DNA of 64,000 bases from Amaranthus tricolor (GCF_026212465.1 NC_080048.1:30502757-30566756), one strand, 5' to 3'. Shown: positions 33,413-46,139, counted from the stretch's first letter. Numbers and translations are program-made. Notes: generated by a model from the sequence alone, not told the origin.

Positions 33413-36400
33413 TTAAATGAAGTATTTCTTCAAGTGATGTCCATTCCATGGGCGGGGTAACCTCTTCCCTTTCATATCTTCTAATTCGAACGTCCCTGGT
33501 TTGATGGCGCAGATAATTTTGAATGGGCCATACCAGTTGGCTCCCAGCTTCCCTTTCTCTGTTATCCTCCCCGTAGCTTCAATTTTGCGGAAGACGAAGT
33601 CGCCAACTTGAATACGTTTGGTTTTCACATGACGGTTGAAATTTCGAGTCATCTTCTATTTTTTGGCTATCGATCTTAACAGTGGAGGGTATACCGATTT
33701 CTAATGGAAGTACGGCTTCAGACCCGTATACCAGGGAAAAGGGGGTATGTCCTATTGCGTCTTTGATTGTTGTTCTACTTGCCCACAAAATGTTGGGTAG
33801 TTCTTCATCCCAAGTTCCTTTTGCCCCTTCTATTTTCTTTTTGATGCCGTTCAGAATTTCTTTGTTTGCCGACTCGACTTGGCCATTGGTTTGAGGTTGA
33901 GATACTGAACTGAATCGGATTTGAATGTTGAACATGTCGCAGTACTCTATTGTGTTTTACTGACGAATTATCTTCCATTGTCTGTAATGATTACGCGAGG
34001 GATGCAATATCTCGTGATGATATTTCGCCATATGAACTGACAGACTTGTTTATCTGTGATGGAGCTAAGGGCCTCAGCTTCCACATACTTTGTGAAGTAA
34101 TCTATGGCCATGATAATAAACTTCCGTTGTCCCTTTGCAGGTGGGAAGGGGCCAAGGAGATCTATACCCCATTTTTCGAAGGGCAAGACGGCTTGAATAG
34201 TTGAAGGTAGTTAGATGGCATTCTTCATATCTTTGAGTGGTACTGGCATTGGGGACAACGTTTGATCAATATTTCGGCATCGCTTCAAAGGGAGGGGTAG
34301 TAGTATCCGCTTCTAATGACCTTGCCTATTATAGTTCGTACTCCTTGCTGTATTCCGCATCCACCTTAGTGTATTTCGCGAAGGATGTAGTTTCCTTCTT
34401 TAGGGGAAACACACTTCAAAAGGGGATGTGTGTATGATTTTTTGTAGAGCGTTCCTTCGTGGAGTTCGAACCATCCGACCTTCTTTTGGAGTAGTTTTGC
34501 TTGACTTTTATCTTGGGGGAGTGGTTGATTTTGCAAGTATCTGATGTAGGGTTCCATCCATGTTTCTGACCTATCGATGGTATTGACCATGAAGTTAATA
34601 TTGGGGTTAGGAAGCACATCCCAGATGATATCACGAGCCGCGGATGTTTCAGCTGAACTGGCAAGTTTTTCCAGGGAGTCGGCTTGTCCATTTTGGGATC
34701 TTGGGATGTAAATCAATGTGAATTTGTCAAATTTCTTGACAAATTCTCTCACTTGCTGCAGATACATTTTCATGCTATCATCTTTAGCTTCAAATTCCCC
34801 GTTTACCTGCCTGACTATCAATTGGGAATCGGAGAAAGTGGATAGTGTTTTAGCCCTCGCTTCATAGCAGATTTTAAGCCCCAAGAGTAGTGCTTTATAC
34901 TCTACATAATTATTAGAGGCCGCAAAATCGAATATGACCACCCTTTCCATACGGACCCCGGCGGAAGATACAATTAGAAGAAATGCTCCGCTTGCGGATT
35001 GTGTAGAGGACCCGTCTACATATAACTTCCATTTTTGGATGGCTTCAGGGTGAAGGGGAATAGTACTTTCGGCAATGAAATCAGCTAGGGCTTGAGCTTT
35101 GATTGCCGTTCGTGGCTCATACTCAATACCAAAGTCTACTAGTTGGTTGGCCCAGTCACTGACGCGGCTTGATTTGTTTTTTCCTTCCAGAATCTTCTTC
35201 AAGGGTTGACTGGTTTTGACTGTGATCTGATGTTATTGGAAGTAAGGTTTCAGTTTCCTGCTTGCCATCACAACTACGAATAAAATCTTCTCCATTTCGC
35301 TATAGTTTCTCCGAGCCTCGGAAGGCATGGCTTACGTAATATACATGTAGTTGTTTCTTTTCTCTTTCAGTGACTAGTATTCCTGACAAGGAGTATTCTG
35401 AGACCGAGACATATAAAACTAGTTTTTCTCCGTTGATAGGTGAAACTAGTTTTGGTAAAGAGGACATATGTTCTTTTAACTGGCTGAAGGATTTCTCGGC
35501 TTCACTTGTCCATTCGAACTTGCTTTGTTTGAGAGTTTTAAAGAAGGATGAACATTTGTCTGCTGATTTGGACATAAATCTCCCTAAAGCAGCCACACAT
35601 CCTATTAGTTTTTGAACTTCTTTCACGGATGTAGGAGACTCATACCTTGAATTGCACGAATCTTATCGGGGTTTGCTTCTATACCTCTCTCGTCCTCAAG
35701 AAAGCCAAAAACTTCCTTCTAGTGACCCCAAACACGCACTTGTCAAGATTAAGTCGCATTTGGTGTTTTCGGAGGGTTTTGAATGTTTCGCGTAAGTCCG
35801 CAGCATGTTCAGACGTCTGCTTGCTTTTTGTGATCATGTCGTCCACATATACCTCCAAGTTTCGGCCTATCTGAGACTGGGAGACCTTGTTGACCATCCT
35901 CGGATAACTAGCTTCGACATTTTTTAACCCAAAGGGCATGACCTTGTAGCAGTATACCGCGACATTTATAATGAATGCTGTGTGAGGGTGGTCTTCTATG
36001 GCTAAAGGGATTTTATGGTAACCCGCGTTAGCGACCATGAAGCTCAAAAGGGCGTGGTCTGCCGTGGAATCCACCAAGCGATCTATTTTGGGAAGAGGAT
36101 AATTGTCTTTCGGGCATGCCATGTTTAGGTCCGTGAAGTCAATGCACATCCTCCATTTCCCATTTGACTTTTTGACGAGGACGACGTTGGAAAGCCAATC
36201 GGAGTATTTTCATTCCCGGATGAATCCTGCTTTCAGCAATTTTTCCACTTCTTCTTTGGCGGCCTCAATTCTCTCTTTCCCTTGATGTCGCAGCTTCTGT
36301 TTTATGGGTTTATAGCCTGGTTTTATATCAAGTTTGTGGCACGTAATGTTTGGCGGTATGCCAGGCATCTCTTCTGTAGAAAAAGCGAAGATGTCACAGA

Positions 36401-37058
36401 ACTCAGCGACGGTAGCCAAGATATCCTGTTTTACCGTCTCTGGAAGGTCTTTTCCTATCTTGATCGATTTCCCCTCAAACACATCTACCTCCTCATATCG
36501 TTCAACCGGGTGAGGCCTTTCATGTGTTTTGGGGTTGTCCATGTACACACTCATGACGGATGGAGACTTTTCTTCCCTTCCTCTTTTGGAGGAGATGACG
36601 GAAGTTCCTCGTTTCAAAGTGTTGATGAGGCATTGGCGGGCCATTACCTGGTCTCCCTTAAGAATACCCACTTGTCCGTCGTCTTGTTCAAATTGCAATA
36701 AAAATTGATGAGGGAAGATTGCAGCTTTGATTTTGTTGATGAGTGGAAGTCCCATAATGGCATTGTAAGGGAATGTCAGGTCCACCACCGTGAATCATAT
36801 GGGCCTTGTTCTGCTTCTGTCTCTCTCCCCCACCCGTACAGGGAGTATGATCGTTCCCAGGGGTATGACTTGATTTCCTCCGAACCCGATCAAGGGTTTA
36901 TCGAGGGGCTGCAAGTGGTTTTCTTCGAACCTCATTTGCCTGAGGCCGTCCACCGTTATAAGATCGGCCATGCTTTCAGTATCCACCAATACTCGCCTCA
37001 CCTTCATTTGCCCAATCTTGATGGTAACCTGTAACACCCCGAGATTTTCTGACGTCAT
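33413..37058 (-). pseudogene. Gypsy pol pseudogene (PR-RT-RH-aRH-IN)
   Basis: From right to left: protease remnant VRRVLVDTESMADLI (about 36980; the family has DTGSSAD, so the catalytic-loop Gly is Glu); PFNYAIMGLP-like motif LTFPYNAIMGLPLINKIKAA (36780); reverse transcriptase with MCIDFTDLNMACPKD (36149) and YVDDM (35855); connection and RNase H (EWTSEAEKSFSQLKEH, 35510); a second RNase H with LYVDGSST, SNNYVEYKALLLGL, FSDSQLIVRQVNGEF and IPRSQNGQAD (35010-34690); integrase with GIDLLGPFPPAKG (34165), ITDNGR (33985), QPQTNGQVESANKEI (33890) and a chromodomain-less end TFELEDMKGKRLPRPWNG (33480). Stops and frameshifts occur near 36190, 35640, 35215, 34365, 33960 and 33655. In the second RNase H the usual AEYEAL reads VEYKAL. 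Confidence 0.93.
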
Positions 37059-39184
37059 TAATTAATATTTTAATAATTTTGGGAATTTTATAATTATGTT
37101 AAATTAATTTAGAAGTAGTTTTAATAAACTCTTTTCATATACGAATTTAAATATTAACATATATTTATATTAAAAGTACAATTACAATTTCTAAATAAAG
37201 AGGTTCGAATCAAAATAATTATTTTATTGAAATGTGTGAGCACACGTAGGTGAGTTTTTTTAGCTGGGCCTCGCAAGAAGATGAACCTAGGTAAATAAAT
37301 AAATAAATAAGTGTATAAATTAAATAAGTAGGATGAGTTAGGGTTTTAAGGGGTATTACTCCCTCCCTCACTCAATTCACGCCGTCACTCCCCCTTTCTT
37401 CTCTTCTCTCTTTCTCTTCTCCCTTTCCCCTTGCTGTGCCGCCAGTAGCTGGCCTCGATCAGCCGCTCACAACCAGAAGCCACCACCACCAGTTGCCGCC
37501 TACGTGACCACCAGCACAGCCGCCAACAGCAGCCAGTAACAGGGGCTGCGATTTCTCCCCCAAACAGCAGCTGCTCAGCAGCCTCCCTTCCCTCCTCCAC
37601 GACAGCAACCAGCTGCATACCAGCAGCCCTCCACGAGCACAACGCCACCATTGTAAGCCATACATGAAATTTTCTAAATTACCTCTTTTCTAAATTACCC
37701 CATTGTAAGCCATCTCTCACTTTTCAAATTGATTAATTTACCATTTCTAACTAGATTCTACCATGTTTATGAGTTGTGTGTTGATTGTGTATTAGTCTCA
37801 TGGAATTCTAGTATGGGTAATGGTTAAAATATTTATCCTTGAACATGAAATGATTAGGGTTTGAAGTGTGATTTGAAATTATGGGTGATGTGTTGGTTTT
37901 GTATTAGTTTCTTTGAATCTTAGTATGAGTACTAATTAAATATGTTATCTTTGAACACGAAACGATTAGGGCTTGGATTTAGAGATGAAATTACTAATAG
38001 TGTGTGTTTTATACTATATTTTGGTGATGATTGATTAAATAACTTCAAAAGTTGTTTTAAGATTTGGTCCATTGGTTATTATTATGAATAATTAGTGATG
38101 ATGATGATGTTAGTTGACTATGAAAGTGATTTTGATTGATTAAATTGAGAATAAAATAGCTACTAATTGTTGTGGTTTGATTGTTGTGAATTACAAACAC
38201 CCTTATTAGGTTGTTATTGAAGTTATAAATACATGATACTAGTAAGCCAAGAGCATAATGCCAACTTATCGTCGATGGTTGCTAAAGTTAATTGTCGTGT
38301 TGTTTTGACTATAGTTCTTAATAGCTTTGGAGAATGTAACAAATGATATCTCGATACGATAACTCTAAGATTTGCTTTATCGTTATATTAATGTTATATT
38401 AAAATTGTAAGATTTAGTTGTGATTAGTTATTTTTGGGTAACGCGAGCCGATATGCTCAAAATTAGTTAATGTAAAGAAACGATTCACACATACTTCTAC
38501 TTTAAATTGATGGAAAGACTTATATTGTGTTGAGTTAATGATTTTGACTTGTATTGAATGAGTTGTGTGCGTGCTAGGGTAATCGGAAACTCATGTTGAA
38601 TGGATGATAGCGGTTGCTTTGGTATTTAGTTTGGTATGGCAAAGTAGTAAAGGGAACTTATTAGTTCTACTCATAACTTATACAGGTGTCCATTTTGTAG
38701 GAGGAAAGTAGAGCCTTAGTCGGGTGATTTTGTGACTTTTGATCGTGCAGTGACGCTCACAGGTACGTACACGCAATCACGAACCCTTATATGCAATTTT
38801 ATTTAAGACATTATTGTTTATTGTAATAATATGCACTGCATCAAAACTATGAGATACTAGTGAGTACACTTTATATGAAGAGCTATCGACTGTGAAATCC
38901 TTGCACTTAGAATAGTTTAGAGAATGAGAGTGTTAATAGAAGGCGAGAACAACCCCCTTATATATTTAAGAATTGGATTATGCCTTACTTGGAGTTAGAA
39001 TGACTCCTTTAGAGGTGAATTTCATATTTTGATGAGTGGCTCAGTGGGTTTTGGCGTGTTGCTATCCCAGGGCGCTCATTATTAATCGAAAGTGGAAGTT
39101 ATTCCCATTTGATAAAGTATTAGATTATGATTAGCTGGCGTGACTCAACTGGATTATGTCCGGTTGATTTATTAGTCCCCTAAG

Positions 39185-39450
39185 TGAGGTTCGACGAGAC
39201 CACCGTAAAGGGGGTATGAGCATGCTTGGGTCACTGGGCGCCGGATGGCCGATACCGCCCCTTGACCGAAGTGTTACCATGCGGGCCTTGCAAACCCCAA
39301 TATGGTGACCTCTTCACTGGTTTAGAACCCCAGTGTGTTACTTTTTCCCGAAGGTAGGACCCGAGAGGGTCAGCTGGAGGGGGCATGAGCTCATACTTTT
39401 CCATGGGCGCCGGATGGCCGATAACGCCCTTGGCCGTGTCACTATGCCAG
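39185..39450. repeat. Duplicated GC-rich segment in the solo LTR
   Basis: GGGCGCCGGATGGCCGATA occurs at 39236 and 39415 (offset 179). Each copy is preceded by a GGGGGxATGAGC motif and followed by CGCCC(C)TTGxCCG. An old tandem duplication with diverged spacers. Confidence 0.8.
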
Positions 39451-39469
39451 GAAGTAGAGAAAGATCCAC

Positions 39470-39632
39470 TGATAGAAATTTATTTAGTGATAGAAAGTTT
39501 ATTCATTGATCGAAAGTTATTTAATGATAGAAGGTTCGTTCTTTGATAGAAAGCTTACACATTGATAGAACGTTTACTCTTTGATAGAATATTTACTCAT
39601 TGATAGAACATTTACTTATTTATAGAATAGTT
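39470..39632. repeat. About 19-bp tandem repeats in the solo LTR
   Basis: Eight to nine units of the form ATTGATAGAANGTTTACTC, degenerate, head to tail. Confidence 0.85.
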
Positions 39633-40667
39633 TATGCTAGTGAGAAGTGTGCCTAAGTTAAGTTACCTCAAGGGTATTATAGACTATGATCACACTTACC
39701 TTAAGATAGACAAGCTCTATACGGTAATGTATTAGGTATTCTGTTAATGCCTTGGTCGAGTTGATACTATATGTGTTTTGAAAGAGTTTATGTTTGAAAA
39801 GAGGAGCGTGATGACCTGCATTCTACGCAAGAACACATGGTTCGGTCTGGAAAGCACGTAATGAAATTAAGAAGTATAAGTGGCCGAAAAACGGTTACTA
39901 TCTGTGCTTGCGTTTTATGAAATCATTTTATGTTGTTTTATGATATAATGCTATCTAGTAGTTGGTCTTATTATATTTGATGCTAGTTACTTACGTGTAC
40001 GTGTACGTGTTTGTGTTTATGTTTGATTGTTGATGACTTTCTATGATTGTCCTGCTATGACACATTGGCCTTTGGTCTAATGTCGAGCAGCAAGAGGATC
40101 ATAGACAGGCGTAGCAGGTACTGGAGCTTCTTTTGCATTGCATTGCATTTGGGGAGAGTGATGAGGGCGAAGCATAACCTGTGTCATACTGCTATCTTTT
40201 GATTTTTGTAGCTCTTGTTATTGTTTTTTTTTTTTGTAATTTTTGGTTGTATATGTTTGTTAAGAGGCCTTGTGTCCTCCCTCGTATATTTGTATTTCCG
40301 CTGCGTGGTTTATAATTCTGTATGGTTTTAAGGAGTTAAGTCTTTTTAAAACGCAAACGTCGACACTGGAACCACGATCCATGCTTGGGATGTTGATTTG
40401 AGAAGTCGGCGGTGAATCATTTCGCCGTGACATAGTTTTGATAGGCCGTTGATGCTTTACTTTATTAGCTTCTAAATAACTTTTGTTTTTCTACAAAGGC
40501 GCATAATTTTAAGGCAAATGCTGCCGAAATTTCCACTCACCTTTTTAAAGTTAATATTTAAAGTTTATCTAGATTCTCTTCCTTTTTCTTTTATGTAACA
40601 CCCGAATTTCCTCCCATTCTTTACGGTTTTGGTTTCTTTAAGGGGTCGGAAATTCAGGGGTGTTACA

Positions 40668-42420
40668 TAACCACTAAAGGATCAGTGTGTGGTTGTTGCA
40701 GCGGTTGGGAAGTAGTAGCATCGAATCTCATGATGGGCCCATTTGATGTGTTTTTTGGTGGTCCTTTGTACAGAGTATGGACGCTGTCTCTCGCAGCGCG
40801 AATAGTAGGGTATTCTTTGGAGTAGCCGCCGAAAATCATGTTGATAGTTCCTTGAGTGTTGGAACTTTCGCGTCTAGTCTCATCTCTTCTGGGAGATCTG
40901 CGTTTCGGGTTCCATGGTCTTTTTTCAGTGTCGCTTCTTGTGCCATAGTCTTTACGATTGATGAACCTTGTTAACTTCCCCTCGTCGGCTAGCTGATGTA
41001 GGATACGCTTGAGTTCGCGACATTGGGCTAAGGTATGGCCATGTTCTTTGTGGTAATCACACCACAAATTGTAGTTGCGACGATCAGAGGAGGTGGTAGT
41101 AGGAGGTGGAGTTGGCAACTCGTCCCGGATGGCGAAGAACATGTCTTTGCTATTCCGGTTGAACATCGGATCATTACCTCCGTCGAGTAAGTTCCGTGTC
41201 CTGGTTTCCCCTTCCGTGGCATACACATGTATGGATCATGGAGGTCCTATATCTGATGGGGGTTCCGGACGACGTGGCATGTAGTTTCTATCCCTCCTTG
41301 ATGAGTATTCCTCTCTGTTCCTTGAGGATTGATGGGAGGATATTGAATCCTTCTTCTCTGACCTTCGCTTTTTGGGGTCATGTGCCTAACATATCTCAGA
41401 GGCCGTGACATAGCTTTAACACTGTTTCATGGCTTCCGCATATGACTTCACTTGACTTACGACCAACTAGAACTTCAACTTTTGAGACTTCATTCTGTTG
41501 ATCAGGGCGTTTAAGGTGACTGATTCCTCTAAATCCATTACTTCCAGCACCGCCTTATGGAATTTCTTCAAATACGACGATATGGATTCCCCTTCTAATT
41601 GCGTTATGCTTAGCAAGTGGAAATTTGATTTTTCTTGCCTTATGGATGCTACAAAGTTACCCAGGAATTTGCTCTCTAATTGGGTAAAAGTATGGATACT
41701 TCCCAGTGGAAGGGAAGTGTACCATGTCAAGGCTACTTCTGTGAGAGTAGTTGGGAAGAATTTGCACTACAATGCTAGGTCGGTAATGTACAACAACATC
41801 AGATTTTTGTATGCCATTAAGTGTTCCTCGCGGCATGATGTTCCGTCGAAGGCCGCCATATTCGGGATCTTTATTTTCGCCGGGTTGGGGGTATCCAGTA
41901 CTTCAGGAGCCAGCGGGAAGTTTATTTGCATGGGATCTTAAGGAAGATTACCCCTGCAAGTCTCATTCCGCGGCGTTATGATGGGGCTGATGGGATGCCT
42001 AAATCCCGTGATTTGCGCTTTCTTCCTTTCTTCCCTTCTTTTGTCCACCAATGATTGAACGTTTTCGGATATCTTCTGCTTCTTGCTTTCCAGGTATGTA
42101 CAGGCACCTCGGGAGGCGGTTTTGGATTCACCGTCTTGGGAATCACTTCTGTTGAGGCTTCTATGGGTCTTGGATCTCTCCCGTCTTTTTTTTATTTCTT
42201 TTGCTAGAACGTGAAATTCCTGAGTTCCCATCCTGAGATTCGTGGGATTTCGGTATCTCATCGTGGGGTTCGATCGTTTCTTGCAGATTCTTTATCTAGT
42301 CCGCAATGTCTTCCAATATTCGCTGTTGAGCAAAGTTTTTATGATTTATGACAGCGTGGAGTTCTGATTCCTCTTCCAATATTCAGTAGCGGTTTGCGTT
42401 GGATTTCTCTTGGGAGCCAT
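40668..42420 (-). pseudogene. Gypsy gag pseudogene
   Basis: ATG at 42420 (MAPKRNPTQTATEYW) follows the primer-binding site by about 40 bases. The capsid-like retrotransposon-gag motif is at 41730-41470: WYTSLPLGSIHTFTQLESKF and ITQLEGESISSYLKKFH. A zinc-binding segment CDYHKEHGHTLAQCRELKR (41060) follows, then a basic Arg-rich tail, and the frame would pass into protease (DPLVV at 40680) were it not for the nested solo LTR. Stops occur near 42350, 42290, 41940 and 41465, so it is not functional. Confidence 0.9.
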
Positions 42421-42448
42421 GACCTTTTGTTCAAGTTTTACAATAAAT

Positions 42449-42468
42449 TCCCCACATACGGCGCCAAA
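42449..42468 (-). other. Gypsy primer-binding site
   Basis: On the minus strand TTTGGCGCCGTATGTGGGG begins two bases after the 5' LTR end (AACA). The TGGCGCC core is the usual tRNA primer complement of Tat/Athila-type Gypsy elements. Confidence 0.85.
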
Positions 42469-42469
42469 C

Positions 42470-43055
42470 TGTTTTGATAATGAAAAGAAGAAGTGCAAAA
42501 GACACTTGAAACAGCTAGAGTAAAAGCGACGTTGAGATCAGTGATCAACGGATTGGTGACCTAAATTCCTACAATGCAACACGTTAACCTTGTCCGAGGG
42601 GTGATCTCTCAGATAACCCCTCCGACGCTCAAGTCAGATCAGTGATGAGATCAACGAATGAATAATATTAACTTGAATGCGAGGTAATGTATGGAGATGT
42701 GGGATGTTTGTATTTGGTCTACTGGTGAATAACAATTTGCGTAGAGTTTGGTTATAGAATCATGTGCCCTCCCTCTAGAATAATGTTGTTAGGTTTTATT
42801 TATAACAATTAGAGGGGAGTTACTTCAGGAGAAAGGAGGACATGATGAGTATCATGAGGACTGGTGGTAAGTAACGGGCAGTTACTTTAGAATCATGGAA
42901 GTTACTTGCTTGGTAGCCAAGCAAGACAGTTGAAAAGTCAAGGAAAAGCCCCTTGACCGAGAGTCAAGGTCAACGAAAAGTCAAAGGGTATTAAGGTAAA
43001 ATAATATTAATAATTAAATAAATAAATAAATGAATAAATAAATGTTACCATAACA
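42470..43055 (-). repeat. Gypsy 5' LTR
   Basis: 586 bp, plus-strand ends TGTTTTGATAATG...CCATAACA. Target copy TATAT follows at 43056-43060. Confidence 0.95.
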
Positions 43056-43060
43056 TATAT

Positions 43061-43297
43061 TATTTTATTGAATAATAAGCTTGATAGTGGAAAAGTGAGA
43101 ACATAAACATTAAAAGAATATTAAAAGAAAGTTAGTGGAAAAATATAAAGTCCACAACTGATAAAAAAATGTTTTTATAAAGTTAGTAAAAAACATTTAG
43201 GGATAATATAAAAACGTTAAAATAAAGTTTGTAAAAGATATGTCGGGAGCATAATCACTAGTAAAATATTAAAATCAAGTTGAACAAGATTATATAT
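43061..43297. other. AT-rich spacer between Gypsy and SIRE-like copy A
   Basis: No coding content or repeat border. It may contain the deletion breakpoint of the truncated Copia. Confidence 0.5.
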
Positions 43298-43987
43298 CTA
43301 TCCAAAATATAATTCAAGCTCTATTTTATCACTGTTGGAGCGGTTGAATTCGAAGCTACTGTCCAGATTTTGAAAATCTGTACACAGGTTCTTAATAGAT
43401 GCGTCGTTTAATTCCTTAATCAAGCCTAACAATTTGTATTGCGATAACTCAATATTAAGAATAACCTTTTTCTTTTTAATTCTCTCCATATTTTCCTTTA
43501 GAATTATATTCTGGTCCAACAAACCAAAAAATCTGTTTTGGACATCGGATCTAAAGGTTTTTATATAGGAGACATGGTCTTTACTTACTTTGAGCTCCTT
43601 TTACAATTGGAGACACTTATCATTACAATTTTCAAGTTTAATTTGTGTCTCCTTTAGCAACTCTATTAATTTGTTTTTACTCAATTTGGATGGATGGACA
43701 GAAAATGAGTTAGAAGAACATACCTAATTTATGGCAAGGGCATTAATTTCCATCTTCTTAAAATCTTCTTTTTCAAATTCGGTTATGGGTTTGGGAACAA
43801 TTTCATGATTGGAGTTAGTAGTGGTTACCTCAAAGTCTCCAATTTTGATGACTTTGCAAACTTGATAATTTTCCGCCTTGATGAAGATCTCCATCTTATT
43901 CTTCCAATAAGTGTAGAATTTTCCATCAAACATGGGTGGTCTTTGAGTAGAATATCCTTCTTCCATTCGCTCGTTCATAATTGACAT
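43298..43987 (-). pseudogene. SIRE-like gag fragment, internally deleted
   Basis: ATG at 43987 starts MSIMNERMEEGYSTQRPP, then FDGKFYTYWKNKMEIFIKAE, the N-terminal Copia gag (UBN2/DUF4219-type) motif. After KMEINALAIN comes a stop and a jump to the coiled-coil segment (LIELLKETQ..., 43690; GLLDQNIILKENMERIK, 43520). The coiled coil matches 63700-63990 of copy B. The gag middle, zinc knuckle and all of pol are absent. Confidence 0.85.
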
Positions 43988-44055
43988 TTTTGGGAACACC
44001 AGGATTCTGCCTTCAGGGTTTCCTAATCTGATGGGAACAGAGCTCTGATACCAAT

Positions 44056-45507
44056 TGTAGACTCAATTAGGAACGGGAACAAGAACAAGAGAGGGGGTGA
44101 ATTGTTGTTGTTACTAGTTTAAGCGTTTTTGCCCTGTTTTTGCGGAATTGAATAAAATAAATAAAGCTTAAACTTAGAGAAAAATAATTAAAAGAGACAA
44201 CCGATTTTTACGTGGAAACCTTCTAGGCCTAAATAGAAGGAAAACCACGACCCCTCGGGATTTCTAAATTCTCCACCATGTTTAAGGCAACTCGTTACAA
44301 TTACATTAAACATCTTACTTCACTCGAAGCGCATCAACTAGGCCAACTTCTCTCTCAAATTACTTCACTTAAAGCAACAAACTTAGCTTCAATAAAAGCT
44401 AAACTCCACACTAGCTTCACTCAAAGCTATCAAATTCCCCCTTAGACTCACCCGAGTCTAATTACAAATACTCTAAAAAACCTTACAAGAAGGATAAAAA
44501 TTCTCTAAAAATAAAATCAATAAGTTGCACAAGAAAATATTATAAATTAATTGGCAATTTTAAAAGCAAAATATTTCTTGTAAATTTTCTCAAAATTACG
44601 TATGATTTAATGGCTCATACTAAGGCAAGTTTTGAGGAACAACCGAATCTCTTATTTATAGAGCTAAAATCCCTAATTAAAATGGAATATTCCAATCCAT
44701 TATTCCTTATCCAAAATAATGATGGGATTAATGTGGATTTAAACCAACAAAAGGTTATCTCCTTAAAATAGGCATAAAACTGATTAAATCAAGTACACGG
44801 TTATAATAACAATAACCGCTGTTCCCATTTACTAATAATAGATACTGTTCCCTTTAGCAGCAGTTCCCATATACTAAAATTAGCTGCAGTTCCCTTTTCC
44901 AATAATAACCACGGTTTACATTAGCTAAATTTAGATACAGTTGTCTTTAGCTAATAATAGGGACGATTACCTATTACTAATATTAGGAACATATACCTTT
45001 AGCTAAAAATAGCTAAGACTCAGCTGCTGTTCCTATATTTAGTAAATCCAATATTCACTAAATATAGATCCTAAAATAAAGGCTTATATTTAGAAAATCA
45101 CACGTTAGATATTTTAGAAAATATTTTGCCAATTAACTTTAATAATTTATTAATGCAACAAATTAAATTTAATTAACACATCAACTAAAAATAATAATTA
45201 ATATAATAATCAGAATTTTCAGTGGACGTAAGCTGACTCCAGTTCAGAAACAGTGCGCTGTCTCCAATTTTCAGTTTTGTTAGAACATCCAACTTGGGAA
45301 CAGTAGACCTCCTGTCTCCATTTTACATCCCAAGCGATATACTCTCCTAACATCTTTTGGATCCTTTTGACACGTACATTTCCATGAACCAAGTCATAGG
45401 TACCATCAACGATCATAGTCAAGATCGGATATTGACCTGCACACAATCTCTAAAACATATTTGATTAAATAAAGTTTAGTCATTATCAAAACTCAAGAGG
45501 TCCAACA
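44056..45507 (-). repeat. SIRE-like 5' LTR (copy A)
   Basis: 1452 bp, TGTAGACTC...GGTCCAACA on the plus strand. It shares long blocks with 55754-57065, for example TTTTTACGTGGAAACCTTCT and GGAAAACCACGACCCC. No coding region. Confidence 0.9.
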
Positions 45508-45512
45508 AAGAC

Positions 45513-45799
45513 TAACATATTGTATTGCATCAAATAAGAATAAAAACTATTTTGAAATTCTATTTTGCTAGGAAGAGTTTCAGTTCTGATATAATTTTAG
45601 GTTATTTTAGCTTTTGTTAGAATTAAGAGGTTTGGAACTTCCAAACCACATTCAAATAGCTTTGTTTCTAAATGAATACTAGTTTGGGTAATATATTCTA
45701 GTGAACCCCAACGTGGGTATATTTTTCTTTTCCAATTGTTAAATAGTATTGATAATTAAATATTATATTTTACTTTATTTTTAACTAACTCACTTATGG
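45513..45799. other. Intergenic spacer
   Basis: Nothing supported between SIRE-like copy A and the third Mutator-like element. Confidence 0.5.
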
Positions 45800-45809
45800 T
45801 TTTTTTTTA

Positions 45810-46131
45810 GGAAAACTGGCTGAAATTAATCTCAACTATCACCCATTGACCAAAATTAATCCTCACTATCGATTATTTTTTAAGAATCTCAACTACTCTC
45901 CTAATTTTTTCAAAACATACCTACCTCCCTGGTAACCAACAACAGCAGGTAACCCTAGTAGCATTTTTTTCCTTTTTTTTTTTTTACTCTAATCTTCAAA
46001 AATAACCCATCTCCTTCATCTATTAATCCCCTCCTTCTTCTTCCCCATTACTCCTCCATTGATGAACCCTAACTTCTCAAAAAAAAACCAAATTGAAACT
46101 AAACCTCTAAAATCTTCAAATTGCTGCAATA
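45810..46131 (+). repeat. Pack-MULE left inverted repeat
   Basis: It pairs with 47408-47726, including matches deep inside such as TTGATGAACCCTAACTTCT and AAATTGAAACTAAACC. Confidence 0.85.
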
Positions 46132-46139
46132 TATACATA

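Larger units (their letters stand above)
37030..40667. mobile_element. Probable 3.6-kb solo LTR (Tekay/Del-like) nested in the Gypsy element
   Basis: It starts TGTAACACCCCGAG and ends CAGGGGTGTTACA, ends that are inverted to each other. It is flanked by a perfect 5-bp duplication TAACC (37025-37029, 40668-40672). Removing it plus one TAACC rejoins the host frame as DPLVV-TIKIGQ, proving an insertion. TG..CA ends and a 5-bp duplication fit an LTR. No gag-pol is inside and no internal LTR pair is evident, so a solo LTR is the simplest reading. Very long LTRs with TGTAACACC ends are known from Tekay/Del chromoviruses. Near the right end, TGTAACACCCGAATTTCC (40594) repeats the left terminus in miniature. 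Confidence 0.75.
26461..43055 (-). mobile_element. Tat-type Gypsy retrotransposon with antisense extra ORF and nested solo LTR
   Basis: Two similar LTRs (26461-27049 and 42470-43055) begin TGTT and end AACA. They are flanked by a perfect 5-bp target duplication TATAT (26456-26460, 43056-43060). On the minus strand the order is 5' LTR, primer site TTTGGCGCCG, gag, protease, reverse transcriptase, RNase H, a second RNase-H-like domain, integrase, repeat-rich 3' region, 3' LTR. The second RNase H domain, the extra ORF on the opposite strand and tandem repeats near the 3' LTR are hallmarks of the Tat lineage (Ogre, Retand and relatives). Every reading frame is broken, so the copy is dead. About 3.6 kb of the 16.6 kb is a later insertion (37030-40667). 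Confidence 0.94.
43298..45507 (-). mobile_element. SIRE-like Copia copy A, truncated (5' LTR and partial gag)
   Basis: Minus-strand order: complete 5' LTR (45507-44056), primer site TGGTATCAGAGC (44053-44042), gag start and part of the gag coiled coil. Everything after about 43298 is missing. The LTR and gag match the larger copy at 55754-64000, so both belong to one family. AAGAC just beyond the LTR (45508-45512) may be half of a lost target duplication. Confidence 0.88.

Noticed and set aside
37385..37665. Trp/Gly-rich minus-strand frames inside the probable solo LTR
   Set aside because: Low-complexity translation of a CT/CAG-rich leader; no recognisable domain.
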